A stretch of DNA of 52,059 bases from Nitrospirota bacterium (GCA_016215155.1 JACRLQ010000020.1:1-52059); one strand, 5' to 3'. Positions 7,146 through 15,834 are shown, numbered from the stretch's first letter. The notes: generated by a model not told the origin, from the sequence alone. Program-made: numbers and translations.

Positions 7146-8673
7146 GGCGCTGATGATTCTCGGCACCGGATCAGGCGCCGGTAAAAGTCTCATAGTCGCG
7201 GCCTTCTGCCGTATTTTTCGGGACATGGGACTGAATGTCGCGCCTTTCAAGGCCCAGAATATGGCGCTCAATTCCTTTATTACGGCCGGCGGCGGCGAGA
7301 TCGGAAGGGCGCAGGCGCTCCAGGCCGAAGCGGCGGGGATTGAACCCACCGTGGACATGAACCCCGTGTTGCTTAAGGCCTCAGGAGAAATGGGTTCCCA
7401 GGTGATACTCCAGGGCAGGGTCCATTCGATGATGAAGGCGACCGAGTATTACGCCTTCAGGAAAGAGGCATGGGAAGTTGTTCAAAATTCTTATGCCAGG
7501 CTTTCGAAGACCTTCGACATGATCGTTCTTGAAGGGGCCGGCAGCCCCGCCGAGATAAACCTTATGGATGTGGACATTGTCAATATGTCCATGGCAAAAC
7601 ATGCAAAGGCCCCCGCCTTGCTTATAGGAGACATAGATAAAGGCGGGGTCTTCGCCTCGCTTTACGGCACAGCCAAACTCCTTGGGAGGGACCGAAGGCA
7701 TATCAAGGGTTTCGTCATCAACAAGTTCCGGGGCGACCCCGAAATCCTCAGGCCGGGCCTCGATATGATAAAGGACAAAACCGGCATACCGGTAGTCGGG
7801 GTACTTCCTTACGTCCATGACCTCGGCCTTCCTGAAGAGGATGGGCTGTCCCTGTCACATGGGGCAAGGGGGCGGGGTAACGGCGCTAATGATATCCGGA
7901 TCGTCATAGTGAGACTTAAATATATATCGAATTTCACGGATTTCGATCCGCTCGGGCACGAGCCTGATGTCGAACTTGTTTATTCTATCAACCCTTCTGA
8001 TATAGAAAATGCCGACATGGTCATAATTCCCGGGTCTAAAAATACCGTAAAAGATCTTCTTTTGCTCAGGGAACTCGGCATCGACAAAAGCATAAAAAAA
8101 TCGTTCGCAAAAGGCAACGAAATTACAGGCATCTGCGGAGGATACCAGATGCTCGGAAGAAAGATCCTTGACCCGTATCATTCGGAAAGTCCGCATAAGG
8201 AGGTCGAGGGTCTGGGACTCCTTAATATCGAGACCGTTTTCGGTAAAGAAAAGACAACCTGTCAGGCAGAGGCGGAAATCGTCGGGGATCAGGGATCGGG
8301 GATCAGGGGTCAGGACCCGGATAATATTATTCTCAAAGGGTATGAAATCCATATGGGGGTGAGCAGCGGCGACATCGGACTTTTTAAGATCAGGAGGCTC
8401 CATGATGACTCAACCTCCGACCTTCAACCCTCAACTACTCTGTTGGACGGCTCAGCCAATAAAAACTGCTGGGGGACATATCTGCACGGGATCTTCGATA
8501 ACAATGCCTTCAGAAGGCTGCTTCTCAACCGGATCAGGGCAAAAAAGGGTCTGCCGTCAATGACCCCGTCCTTCGACTATTCAGAGATGAAGGAAAGGGC
8601 GCTGGACAACCTTGCTGCAATTGTCCGGGAACATATCGATATGGAATTCATAAAAAGGACCCTGAGGCTGTGA
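7138..8673 (+). CDS. cbiP: Adenosylcobyric acid synthase CbiP (CobQ)
   Basis: CbiP amidates the b, d, e and g side chains of adenosylcobyrinate diamide using glutamine and ATP. The N-terminal ATPase domain has GTGSGAGKS near residue 10 and APFKAQNMALNSF. The C-terminal type-1 amidotransferase domain has GICGGYQMLGR (Cys nucleophile) and GTYLHGIFDN (catalytic His). Two low-complexity stretches, around residues 383-397 (GDQGSGIRGQ) and 426-435 (TSDLQPSTTL), are encoded by short tandem-like DNA (GGGATCAGGGATCGG and CCTTCAACCCTCAAC) and look inserted. ATG at 7138 is chosen; GTG at 7132 is possible. The stop overlaps cbiB by 4 bases. Confidence 0.93.
   Translation: MAKALMILGTGSGAGKSLIVAAFCRIFRDMGLNVAPFKAQNMALNSFITAGGGEIGRAQALQAEAAGIEPTVDMNPVLLKASGEMGSQVILQGRVHSMMKATEYYAFRKEAWEVVQNSYARLSKTFDMIVLEGAGSPAEINLMDVDIVNMSMAKHAKAPALLIGDIDKGGVFASLYGTAKLLGRDRRHIKGFVINKFRGDPEILRPGLDMIKDKTGIPVVGVLPYVHDLGLPEEDGLSLSHGARGRGNGANDIRIVIVRLKYISNFTDFDPLGHEPDVELVYSINPSDIENADMVIIPGSKNTVKDLLLLRELGIDKSIKKSFAKGNEITGICGGYQMLGRKILDPYHSESPHKEVEGLGLLNIETVFGKEKTTCQAEAEIVGDQGSGIRGQDPDNIILKGYEIHMGVSSGDIGLFKIRRLHDDSTSDLQPSTTLLDGSANKNCWGTYLHGIFDNNAFRRLLLNRIRAKKGLPSMTPSFDYSEMKERALDNLAAIVREHIDMEFIKRTLRL
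8284..8314. repeat. Short G-rich repeat tract inside cbiP
   Basis: GGGATCA, GGGATCG, GGGATCA and GGGGTCA follow one another in near-tandem and stay in frame in cbiP. A related tract, CACTGACCACTGACCAG, occurs in cbiD near 16541. They look like repeat DNA captured in coding sequence at a loop. Confidence 0.45.
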
Positions 8674-9644
8674 TAGGGCCGCTGGAGCTTACCCTTGCCT
8701 TTCTGCTGGACCTGGCGATAGGGGACCCCAGGTGGCTTCCGCATCCTGTAAGGATTATCGGCAGCGCTGTCACACGCCTGGAAAATCTCCTCAGGCCCCG
8801 CCTCACCGGGAGCAGGGAAAAGATGGCGGGCGTTGTCCTTGTCGTCCTTATCGTCCTGCCCTCAGCCGGTGTGATCGCATTAGTCGAGAGGCTGCTTCGA
8901 ACCGAAGGGGGCATCCCGATGGTCGTCGGCAGAGCGGTGATCATATATCTTGTCGGCACCACCCTCGCGCTCCGCGAACTTACGGCCTCCGCGGTTAAAG
9001 TCATAAAAGCGGTGAAGGCCGGCATGGCTGATGAGGCCAGGGCGGATCTGGGTATGATCGTAGGAAGGGACACTAAAACACTCACAGACGACGGCGTACT
9101 CAGAGCAACGATCGAGACCCTCGCCGAAAATCTCTCTGACGGAATAATCGCCCCGGTTTTCTACCTTGCGATCGGAGGACTGCCGCTTGCGATCGCCTAT
9201 AAAGCGGTCAATACCCTTGACTCAATGGTCGGCTATAAAAATGAAAGATATATAAGGTTCGGATGGGCGGCCGCAAAATTGGACGATATCGCGAACTACA
9301 TCCCCGCAAGGGTCTCGGGACTGCTTATAGCGCTTGCCTCCTTTATTGTCTTCCGGTCGGTTTCGATAGCCGGATATTCTTTTAAGACTATGCTGAGGGA
9401 CGGCAGAAACCATACGAGCCCAAACAGCGGCATACCGGAATCCGCGATGGCGGGGGCATTGGGGGTCAGGCTGGGCGGGCCTTCGACTTATGGGGGCATG
9501 GTCGTTGACAAGCCATATATCGGTGATTCAAGGAACGACGATTATCTTGCCGCCTCGAACACGGCGGTCACCATTGTTTTTGCGGCCTCGGTCATGTCCG
9601 TGGCCGCTGCCGTATTTTCCCTTGCAGTAAGGAACATACAATGA
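8670..9644 (+). CDS. cbiB: Adenosylcobinamide-phosphate synthase CbiB
   Basis: CbiB attaches (R)-1-amino-2-propanol phosphate, made by CobD, to adenosylcobyric acid in the membrane. Family motifs are DLAIGDPRWLPHPVRIIG at residues 14-31, GRDTKTLTD near 130, ETLAENLSDGIIAPVFY, NTLDSMVGYKNERY, PNSGIPESAMAGALGVRLGG and the hydrophobic segments between them. The 324-aa length is normal. The start is GTG at 8670, overlapping the TGA of cbiP (GTGA), and the end overlaps cobD by 4 bases. Confidence 0.95.
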   Translation: MIGPLELTLAFLLDLAIGDPRWLPHPVRIIGSAVTRLENLLRPRLTGSREKMAGVVLVVLIVLPSAGVIALVERLLRTEGGIPMVVGRAVIIYLVGTTLALRELTASAVKVIKAVKAGMADEARADLGMIVGRDTKTLTDDGVLRATIETLAENLSDGIIAPVFYLAIGGLPLAIAYKAVNTLDSMVGYKNERYIRFGWAAAKLDDIANYIPARVSGLLIALASFIVFRSVSIAGYSFKTMLRDGRNHTSPNSGIPESAMAGALGVRLGGPSTYGGMVVDKPYIGDSRNDDYLAASNTAVTIVFAASVMSVAAAVFSLAVRNIQ

Positions 9645-10702
9645 AAACGCATGGCGGCAATGTTTATACGGCCTCACTGGCAACGGGTATCCCCGTAACA
9701 CGCCTGCTGGATTTCAGCGCTTCGATTAATCCCCTCGGCCTTTCAAAGGCGACAGTCGCTGCCATAAGAGAGGGAATTGGTCTGGTCCCTCATTATCCGG
9801 AGCCCTTCGCCGGGTCGCTCGCCTCCGCTATAGCGGGACATTTCAAAATCTCTGCCGCCTCCCTCCTATGCGGAAACGGGAGCACAGAGCTTATTTATCT
9901 TATACCGAGGGTGCTTAAACCAAAGACCGTTCTGGTTACGGCCCCTGCTTTTTCCGAGTACGAAAAGGCGTGCGGAGCAGGCAGTATCAGACCGAAAATT
10001 AAAATTCTCGCGTTGAAAAAGGAAGACAATTTCGATATAGATCCGGCGAGGTTCATCCAGTCGATGAGAGGCTGTGACATGGCCTTTCTCTGCAATCCCA
10101 ATAATCCTACAGGGAGACTTCTCAGGAAAAAAGACGTTATCAAAATCGCCGTGGCCGCCCGGAAATCAGGATGTTACCTTGTCGTCGATGAGGCGTTTAT
10201 CGATTTCTGCCCAAATGAATCAGTTATACAACAGGTCAAACGAAACCCTTTCCTTATAGTCCTCCGGTCGATGACCAAGTTCTATGCCCTCGCGGGCCTT
10301 AGGATCGGGTTCGGCGTCTTCCCGCTTAAGCTGGCCGCTGAGATTAAAAAACAGAAAGAACCATGGACGATAAATATTATCGCCGATATGGCGGCAAGGG
10401 CCGCTCTTGAGGACTACGGATACAGACTTAAGACCCTTCGGATCATGAAGCTCGAAAAGCGGTTTATGGAAAAAGGCCTGTCGAACATGGGCATTACATT
10501 CGTCCCCTCAGAGGCAAATTACTATCTGCTCCGGCTTAAAAGCGCGGCGGAGGTCAGACGCACTCTGGAGTCGAAGGGAATTCTTGTAAGGGACTGCTCT
10601 AATTTCGAAGGTCTTGACGGGACATATATCCGGATTGCTGTCAGGTCAAGGGCGGAAAATTCAATGCTGCTTAGGGAGCTGTCGGGTATATGCGCGGGAT
10701 AG
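9641..10702 (+). CDS. cobD: Threonine-phosphate decarboxylase CobD
   Basis: This PLP-dependent aminotransferase-fold enzyme (fold type I, histidinol-phosphate aminotransferase relatives) decarboxylates L-threonine phosphate to 1-amino-2-propanol phosphate, the substrate of CbiB. Seen: HGGNVYTAS and LDFSASINPLG at the N-terminus, CNPNNPTGRLL near residue 148, VVDEAFIDFCP, and SMTKFYALAGLRIGFG with the PLP lysine. Placement directly after cbiB with ATGA overlap supports CobD rather than HisC. It overlaps cbiA by 13 bases. Confidence 0.93.
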   Translation: MKTHGGNVYTASLATGIPVTRLLDFSASINPLGLSKATVAAIREGIGLVPHYPEPFAGSLASAIAGHFKISAASLLCGNGSTELIYLIPRVLKPKTVLVTAPAFSEYEKACGAGSIRPKIKILALKKEDNFDIDPARFIQSMRGCDMAFLCNPNNPTGRLLRKKDVIKIAVAARKSGCYLVVDEAFIDFCPNESVIQQVKRNPFLIVLRSMTKFYALAGLRIGFGVFPLKLAAEIKKQKEPWTINIIADMAARAALEDYGYRLKTLRIMKLEKRFMEKGLSNMGITFVPSEANYYLLRLKSAAEVRRTLESKGILVRDCSNFEGLDGTYIRIAVRSRAENSMLLRELSGICAG

Positions 10703-12111
10703 TTATAGCGGGTACCCACAGCGGCTGCGGAAAGACGACCATCACGCTCGGCATACTTGCCGCCCTTAAGAAAAAAGGGCTTAAGGTCCAGTCGTTTAAG
10801 ACCGGCCCTGATTTCATCGACTCCGGCCTTCACCGTATGATCACGGAAAGACCTTCCCGGAACCTCGACCTCTGGATGTGCGGTGAAGACTATGTAAAGG
10901 ATTGCTTCCGCCGCAATTCGGCTGACGCCGATATCTCAGTGGTAGAGGGTGTCATGGGGCTTTATGACGGGTCTCTCAGCACCGCCTCTCTTTCTGCCTG
11001 CCTTGGCCTGCCGGTCATTCTTGTGATCGATGCCTTCGGCATGGCGGAGACAGCCGGGGCTATAACAAAAGGTTTTCTCCAGAGCGCCTCTGACAAGGGA
11101 ATAAATTTGGCAGGTGTTATTTTTAACAGGGTAGCATCTGAAAACCACCTTAGTCGTCTGATCGGCGGGGTACGGGATATCAAGGTCCTCGGGCATCTCC
11201 CCAGGGACCTTGATTTCGAAATCCCTCACAGGCATCTCGGACTGACCACGGCGGAGGAGTATCCCCTCGCTGAGGAAAATATCGGCCGACTCGCGGACAA
11301 CGTATTAAGGCATATTGATATTGAGGAAATTGTAAAAATTCGTCACTCCGGTAAAAACGGGAGTCAAGAGACCTGCAACCTCCATAAAAGACTGGATTCC
11401 GGCTTACGGCCTGCCGGAATGACGGCACAAATCAGATTGGCTGTAGCCCGTGACCGGGCCTTCTGTTTCTATTATGAAGACAATCTGGACCTTTTGAGGG
11501 CAGCGGGCGCCGAACTTGTTTCATTCAGCCCTCTGTCCGATACCGCTCTGCCGGAAAATATTTCGGGGCTTTATATAGGCGGAGGATATCCGGAGCTATA
11601 TGCCGGGCAGCTTTCCAAAAACGGAGTAATGCTCGATGCCATAAGGGCATGGGCGGAATCCGGAAGACCTCTTTACGCGGAGTGCGGGGGCCTCATGTAT
11701 ATCTCCGAAGGCATACATGATTTTGACGGCAACTTCTTCAGGATGGCAGGTGTCTATCCCTTCGAGACGCTGATGAAAAAAGGGAGGGCAAGGCTGGGCT
11801 ATCGTGAGGTCATGCTTAAAGAAGACTGTATCGCAGGTAAAAAAGGACAGAGGCTCCGGGGCCACGAATTTCACTATTCCGAGATCGTAACGGAGACCAT
11901 GAAGGCCTCTTCCGATCGGACCCTTTACTCACTCATGAACAGCTCGGGGGACATCCTTTCAGACGAGGGCTTTTCTCAGAAAAAAACCCTCGCCAGTTAT
12001 GTCCATCTCCATTTCGGAAGCAACCCCGGCATAGCTTCGGAGCTTGTCAATTCATGCAGAGCTGTTGTCCCCTCTCCCCTGGAGGGAGGGGCTAGGGCGA
12101 AGGGGATTTAA
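10690..12111 (+). CDS. cbiA: Cobyrinate a,c-diamide synthase CbiA, with repeat-derived insert
   Basis: CbiA amidates the a and c side chains of cobyrinate using ATP and glutamine. The N-terminal domain has the P-loop GTHSGCGKTT at residues 7-16, FKTGPDFIDSGLH and VEGVMGLYDG. The C-terminal amidotransferase has YIGGGYPELYA, YAECGGLMYI (Cys nucleophile) and SYVHLHFGS (His). Residues 218-245 are encoded exactly by an 84-bp palindromic repeat element (11341-11424), sitting in the linker between the two domains. The last 16 residues (AVVPSPLEGGARAKGI) come from another palindromic repeat, which also supplies the reading frame to the stop. Both insertions avoid the catalytic parts, so the enzyme is probably functional. 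Confidence 0.93.
   Translation: MRGIVIAGTHSGCGKTTITLGILAALKKKGLKVQSFKTGPDFIDSGLHRMITERPSRNLDLWMCGEDYVKDCFRRNSADADISVVEGVMGLYDGSLSTASLSACLGLPVILVIDAFGMAETAGAITKGFLQSASDKGINLAGVIFNRVASENHLSRLIGGVRDIKVLGHLPRDLDFEIPHRHLGLTTAEEYPLAEENIGRLADNVLRHIDIEEIVKIRHSGKNGSQETCNLHKRLDSGLRPAGMTAQIRLAVARDRAFCFYYEDNLDLLRAAGAELVSFSPLSDTALPENISGLYIGGGYPELYAGQLSKNGVMLDAIRAWAESGRPLYAECGGLMYISEGIHDFDGNFFRMAGVYPFETLMKKGRARLGYREVMLKEDCIAGKKGQRLRGHEFHYSEIVTETMKASSDRTLYSLMNSSGDILSDEGFSQKKTLASYVHLHFGSNPGIASELVNSCRAVVPSPLEGGARAKGI
11341..11424. repeat. 84-bp palindromic element inserted in frame in cbiA
   Basis: The element begins CGTCACTCCGG and ends CCGGAATGACG, an 11-bp inverted terminal pair with one mismatch. It includes CTGGATTCCGG, typical of bacterial CGTCATTCC...GGAATGACG interspersed repeats. 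Its length is exactly 28 codons, so cbiA stays in frame. A repeat of the same type, with ends CGTCACCCC and GGGAATGACG, lies at 36102-36174 outside genes. Confidence 0.8.
12067..12105. repeat. Palindromic GC-rich repeat at the cbiA 3' end
   Basis: TCCCCTCTCCCCTGGAG followed by GGAGGGGCTAGGGCGAAGGGG forms an imperfect palindrome of the CCCTCTCCC type also seen at 21853-21894 and in cbiD. It encodes the last residues of CbiA. Confidence 0.65.
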
Positions 12112-12150
12112 TGTTTAGTAATTCGATCCAATTGAAAGGATAATATAACA

Positions 12151-13155
12151 ATGGAACATATAATACTCATCGGTCACGGAAGCCCGAAAAAAGAGGCCAA
12201 CAATATGGATATTGTCGGGCAGTTACTCCATGGCGCCATCCACCCGGGATGCTCAAACTCGTGCGTGCGCTCGGCATACCTGGAATTCGGTAAACCCGAC
12301 ATCATGGGCGCGATTAAACAATGCGTCGAGGACGGGGCAAAAAAGATAATCGCCCATCCTTATTTTTTGAGCTCCGGCATGCATGTTACAAAGGACATCC
12401 CTGAAATAATCGCCGGGGCAAGAGGCATGTTTCCGGATGTTGAGCTTTTATATACCGAACCGCTCGGCATACATGACAAGCTCGTGGAAATAGTAATCGA
12501 GAGGATAAAAAACGTCAGATTCAACGTCCCTCTTGATATCGAAAAAAGGAGCTTCGAGATAATCTCCGAAGAGACGGACTTAAGCGGCCTGACTTCGGAA
12601 CAGGCGCCGATCGTAAAGAGGGTCATTCATTCCACCGCCGACTTTGAGTTTAAGAATAACCTGGTCTTTCATCCTGATGCGGTCAGGGCCGGCGTCGAAG
12701 CGATAAGGGCGGGCAGGGATATTCTTACCGATATAGAGATGGTCAGGGCCGGGATAAATAAAAAGCTTCTCGACCAATGGGGGGGCAGGGTCATCTGCGG
12801 AATAACTGACGATGAAGTCGTTAAGATTTCAGAGACGACGGGACGCACCCGTTCGGAAATAGCAATGGAGATGGGGCTCACTGATAATATCGGCATAGTT
12901 GCCATAGGCAACGCTCCCACGGCCCTTTTGAAGGTGATCGAGATTTTAACAGGCGAGGGCGTATCGCAATACGCCCCTACAAATTCTATGCCTCTTATTG
13001 TCGGCGTACCTGTGGGTTTTGTGAAGGCGCTTGAGTCAAAGGCCCTGCTTGCCGCCCAGAATTTCCCGTTTATTACAAACCTCAGCAGAAAGGGCGGAAC
13101 ACCGGTGGCAGTGGCCATAGTAAACGCCCTCCTTAAAATGGCCGCGGAAAAATGA
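12151..13155 (+). CDS. cbiXC: CbiX-CbiC fusion: cobaltochelatase plus cobalt-precorrin-8 methylmutase
   Basis: Residues about 1-125 are a short CbiX-type chelatase that inserts cobalt into sirohydrochlorin: LIGHGSPKKEAN with the metal-binding His near residue 8, AHPYFLSSGMHVTKDIP with the second His, and EPLGIHDKLV. Residues about 130-334 are CbiC, which migrates the C11 methyl to C12 to form cobyrinate: IVKRVIHSTADFEF with the catalytic His, FHPDAVRAG, DIEMVRAGI, AIGNAPTALL and GVPVGFVKALESKALL. The fusion joins the first and the last ring-modification steps of the pathway. A 39-base gap before it, with AAAGGA 12 bases ahead of the ATG, is the widest gap between genes of the operon; an internal promoter is possible but not seen. 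Confidence 0.9.
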   Translation: MEHIILIGHGSPKKEANNMDIVGQLLHGAIHPGCSNSCVRSAYLEFGKPDIMGAIKQCVEDGAKKIIAHPYFLSSGMHVTKDIPEIIAGARGMFPDVELLYTEPLGIHDKLVEIVIERIKNVRFNVPLDIEKRSFEIISEETDLSGLTSEQAPIVKRVIHSTADFEFKNNLVFHPDAVRAGVEAIRAGRDILTDIEMVRAGINKKLLDQWGGRVICGITDDEVVKISETTGRTRSEIAMEMGLTDNIGIVAIGNAPTALLKVIEILTGEGVSQYAPTNSMPLIVGVPVGFVKALESKALLAAQNFPFITNLSRKGGTPVAVAIVNALLKMAAEK

Positions 13156-13901
13156 GAAACAGACTTGCAGTTTCACTTTTCACTTTTCACTTTTTACCCT
13201 GTGTTGTCCCTTCCGCATACGCAATGCATATCTCCGAAGGGATATTGCCTTTTAACTGGGCCGCTCTCTGGTTTGCCGTTGCCGCGCCTTTTGTTGCATG
13301 GGGGCTTTTGAGATTCAACAAAATCTCATCCGTGGATCTGTCGTTTAAGCCCCTTGTGGGCCTTCTGGCCGCGGTAGTCTTCATTATCTCCTGCATGCCG
13401 GTGCCTGTCCCTACCGCGGGCACATGCTCCCATCCCTGCGGCACAGGGATATCGGCTGTTCTTCTTGGACCGGCGTTAAGCATCCTGATCGCCTCTGCGG
13501 CCCTGCTCATCCAGGCGCTCTTTCTTGCCCACGGAGGGCTCAGCACCTGGGGCGCGGACATCCTATCGATGGGAGTGGTCGGGTCGATTACGGGTTTCCT
13601 TGTATTTAAGTTCTTGCGTGTTATAAAAATGAACATCTCAATCTCAGCCTTCATGGCCGGTCTGATGGCCGACTGGGCAACATACCTTACGACATCTGCG
13701 GTTCTTGCTTTAGGGATCAGAGGAGATGCGCCGTTTTTGCCTCTTTTCTGGAAAATATCCGCGGCCTTTATTCCGGCTCAGCTCCCCCTTGGAATACTCG
13801 AAGGCGCGATGACCGCTGGGATGGTTGTATTGCTTTACAAAAAACGGCCCGACCTGCTTGTCAAGATGCGGGTCCTGAAGCCCGAAGAGGTGACTCCATG
13901 A
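13152..13901 (+). CDS. cbiM: Cobalt ECF transporter substrate-binding subunit CbiM
   Basis: CbiM is the membrane S-component of the CbiMNQO cobalt importer. The mature family start MHISEGILP appears at residue 25, not 1. It is preceded by a 24-residue hydrophobic leader ending SAYA, which looks like a signal peptide cleaved just before Met-His. This matters because the N-terminal Met-His of CbiM coordinates Co(II). Other motifs are VPTAGTCSHPCGTG with Cys/His and the hydrophobic helices of the family. The leader is partly encoded by tandem CACTTTT repeats (13174-13195). It overlaps cbiXC and cbiN by 4 bases each. Confidence 0.92.
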   Translation: MRNRLAVSLFTFHFLPCVVPSAYAMHISEGILPFNWAALWFAVAAPFVAWGLLRFNKISSVDLSFKPLVGLLAAVVFIISCMPVPVPTAGTCSHPCGTGISAVLLGPALSILIASAALLIQALFLAHGGLSTWGADILSMGVVGSITGFLVFKFLRVIKMNISISAFMAGLMADWATYLTTSAVLALGIRGDAPFLPLFWKISAAFIPAQLPLGILEGAMTAGMVVLLYKKRPDLLVKMRVLKPEEVTP

Positions 13902-14233
13902 AGGTTGAAGGGGGAAGGTTGAAGGGGGAAGGAACAGGATCAGCATTGCTTTTTATAGTTTCGCTTGCGGCCTCTTGCCTGCTTATTACCAATGTTGTTA
14001 TTGCCGCTGATAAGTGGGAGGGGGTCGATAAATCGGTCGTCGAAAAATATGCCGCAGACCATGGCAGGCAGCCCAGAGAACCCCTTATAAACACCGATCA
14101 GGGGGACCTGCTCCTTTTTGTCTTTCTCGTTGCCGGGACGGCCGGAGGTTTTGCCGCCGGATATTACTGGAGGGTACTGACCGAAAAAAAACGTTCTGAT
14201 CCCCGGAAAGACAAGAGTGGGGGACGGGGCTAG
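13898..14233 (+). CDS. cbiN: Cobalt transport protein CbiN-like small subunit
   Basis: This small 111-aa protein has two hydrophobic segments, residues about 15-36 (ALLFIVSLAASCLLITNVV) and about 68-90 (LLLFVFLVAGTAGGFAAGYY), with a roughly 30-residue periplasmic loop between them and a basic C-terminus. That topology and its place between cbiM and cbiQ fit CbiN, which stabilises CbiM and stimulates cobalt uptake. Similarity to classical CbiN is weak, so it could be a functional analogue. The first 14 residues (MKVEGGRLKGEGTG) are encoded by tandem GAAGGTTGAAGGGG repeats and are not CbiN-like. ATG at 13898 overlaps the cbiM stop. Confidence 0.65.
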   Translation: MKVEGGRLKGEGTGSALLFIVSLAASCLLITNVVIAADKWEGVDKSVVEKYAADHGRQPREPLINTDQGDLLLFVFLVAGTAGGFAAGYYWRVLTEKKRSDPRKDKSGGRG

Positions 14234-14236
14234 ACT

Positions 14237-14992
14237 ATGCATGTATTCCGGGACATCGATAAACAAAACTCCTGGCTTTCGGCAATGGACGCCAGGGTGA
14301 AGCTGGTATTTGCCCTGGCTGTGCTTTGCATGGTCATCAGCTATAAAGGCTTCGCTTTCCCTCTGATGGTGCTCGCCTGCTGCCTCGGGGGCTGCCTCAT
14401 GATAAGGGTGCCGCTTCGTAAATTTCTTCTGAGGTTTTCGGAGCCTATGCTTATTGCATCTGTTGTTATTATCCTTAAGTTTTTCTTTTCCGGCCAGGAG
14501 GCCTTATTTTCGGCCCGGTTCGCCGGCATCACGATAACCGGATATACTGATGGACTCAGGGAAGGCCTCGCAATAGCATGCAGGATCATGGGAGCCGTCT
14601 CGGTCATGGCCTTACTTGGCTTTACAACATCATTTACGGACCTGATGTCCGCGCTTTCGTGGTTAAGAGTGCCTAAGGGTTTTGTAGAAATTCTCATGTT
14701 CGCCTACCGCTATATATTCGTGATCTTCGAGGATGCGCAGGTCATATATACCGCCCAGAAAAACCGGCTGGGCTATGCCGGTGTAAGGAGGGGCCTCGTG
14801 TCTTTCGGCACGCTCGCCGGATCTCTTGTGCTCAAGGCATTTGAACGGAGCCATGCCATAACGGTCTCGATGATTCAGCGCGGGTATGACGGCAATATCC
14901 CGATGCTTCAGCACAGACCCTTCAGGCCGCTTGAGGTATTTGTATCGATATTGACTGTATGCGTTGTGGGAGTTGCATGGAAAATACTGTAA
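14237..14992 (+). CDS. cbiQ: Cobalt ECF transporter T-component CbiQ
   Basis: CbiQ is the transmembrane coupling subunit that links CbiM to the CbiO ATPase. It has the family's N-terminal amphipathic start (WLSAMDARVKLVFALAVL), several membrane helices, and the C-terminal coupling helices with the conserved Ala-Arg-Gly type motif region (LKAFERSHAITVSMIQRGYDG is seen in parts: KAFERSH and MIQRGYDG). The 251-aa length is normal. It begins 3 bases after the cbiN stop and its end overlaps cbiO. Confidence 0.92.
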   Translation: MHVFRDIDKQNSWLSAMDARVKLVFALAVLCMVISYKGFAFPLMVLACCLGGCLMIRVPLRKFLLRFSEPMLIASVVIILKFFFSGQEALFSARFAGITITGYTDGLREGLAIACRIMGAVSVMALLGFTTSFTDLMSALSWLRVPKGFVEILMFAYRYIFVIFEDAQVIYTAQKNRLGYAGVRRGLVSFGTLAGSLVLKAFERSHAITVSMIQRGYDGNIPMLQHRPFRPLEVFVSILTVCVVGVAWKIL

Positions 14993-15831
14993 GACTGTAC
15001 ATGGACATAAGGTCCTTCAAATATCCCGATGGGACGGTCGCCCTGTCGGACATGCTGATCGAGATTAAAAAGGGTGAGTTTGTCGGCATCCTCGGCTCAA
15101 ACGGTTCGGGCAAGACCACCTTTCTGAAGGTCATGGACGGCCTTTTCAAGGACGTAGATGGGGTCGTAATGCTGGACGGCACTGACATAAAAAAACTTAC
15201 ACCAGGGGAGATCTACCGGAAAGTCGGCCTTGTATTTCAAAACCCGGATGAACAGCTCTTTGCGCCGACCGTATTTGAAGATGTATCCTTTGGCCCCCTT
15301 AATATGGGTTTCTCCGGGGCCGAGACGGCAGAACGTGTCGAAGGGGCCCTGAGGGATGTTGATATGGAGTCCTTTGCCAAAAAGCCGATCCATAACCTCA
15401 GTTTCGGCCAGAAAAAAAGGGTATGCATTGCGGGCCTTCTTGCGATGGGCCACGAGATACTTCTGATGGATGAACCGACGGCCGGACTTGATCCCATGGG
15501 TGAGTACCGTATGATGCGACTTCTTACTGAACTTAACCTCAGAAAGGGGGTCACGATAGTGATGGCAACCCACAGCGTCGATCTTGTCCCGATATTTCTG
15601 AGCAGGCTCTTTATACTAAGCAAGGGGAGACTGATACGGGGTGGTTCGCCCGAGGAGGTCTTCACGGCCCCTGATGATATGGAACAGGTCAAGCTGAGGC
15701 TCCCCCATATCGCTGATATGATCTACAGGCTCAAGCACGAGGACGGGATAGGGTTCGAAAAGATACCGCTCAGTATCGGTGAGGCCCGGAGGGAGATATT
15801 AAGGATAATGGAAGAGGGGAAAAAAGGCTGA
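14977..15831 (+). CDS. cbiO: Cobalt ECF transporter ATPase CbiO
   Basis: CbiO is the ABC ATPase of the cobalt importer. Motifs in order: Walker A GSNGSGKTT, the Q-loop FQNPDEQLF typical of ECF ATPases, signature LSFGQKKRV, Walker B LLMDEPTAGLD and the switch His in MATHSVD. The ATG at 14977 (MENTVRLYMD) has GGGAG upstream and overlaps the end of cbiQ by 16 bases; an earlier ATG at 14959 and a later one at 15001 are possible. It is followed 3 bases later by cobA. Confidence 0.95.
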   Translation: MENTVRLYMDIRSFKYPDGTVALSDMLIEIKKGEFVGILGSNGSGKTTFLKVMDGLFKDVDGVVMLDGTDIKKLTPGEIYRKVGLVFQNPDEQLFAPTVFEDVSFGPLNMGFSGAETAERVEGALRDVDMESFAKKPIHNLSFGQKKRVCIAGLLAMGHEILLMDEPTAGLDPMGEYRMMRLLTELNLRKGVTIVMATHSVDLVPIFLSRLFILSKGRLIRGGSPEEVFTAPDDMEQVKLRLPHIADMIYRLKHEDGIGFEKIPLSIGEARREILRIMEEGKKG

Positions 15832-15834
15832 ATT

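Noticed and set aside
13174-13195. CACTTTT tandem repeat as a regulatory repeat
   Set aside because: It lies inside the cbiM leader-peptide coding region and reads as SLFTFHF in frame. No regulatory role is evident.
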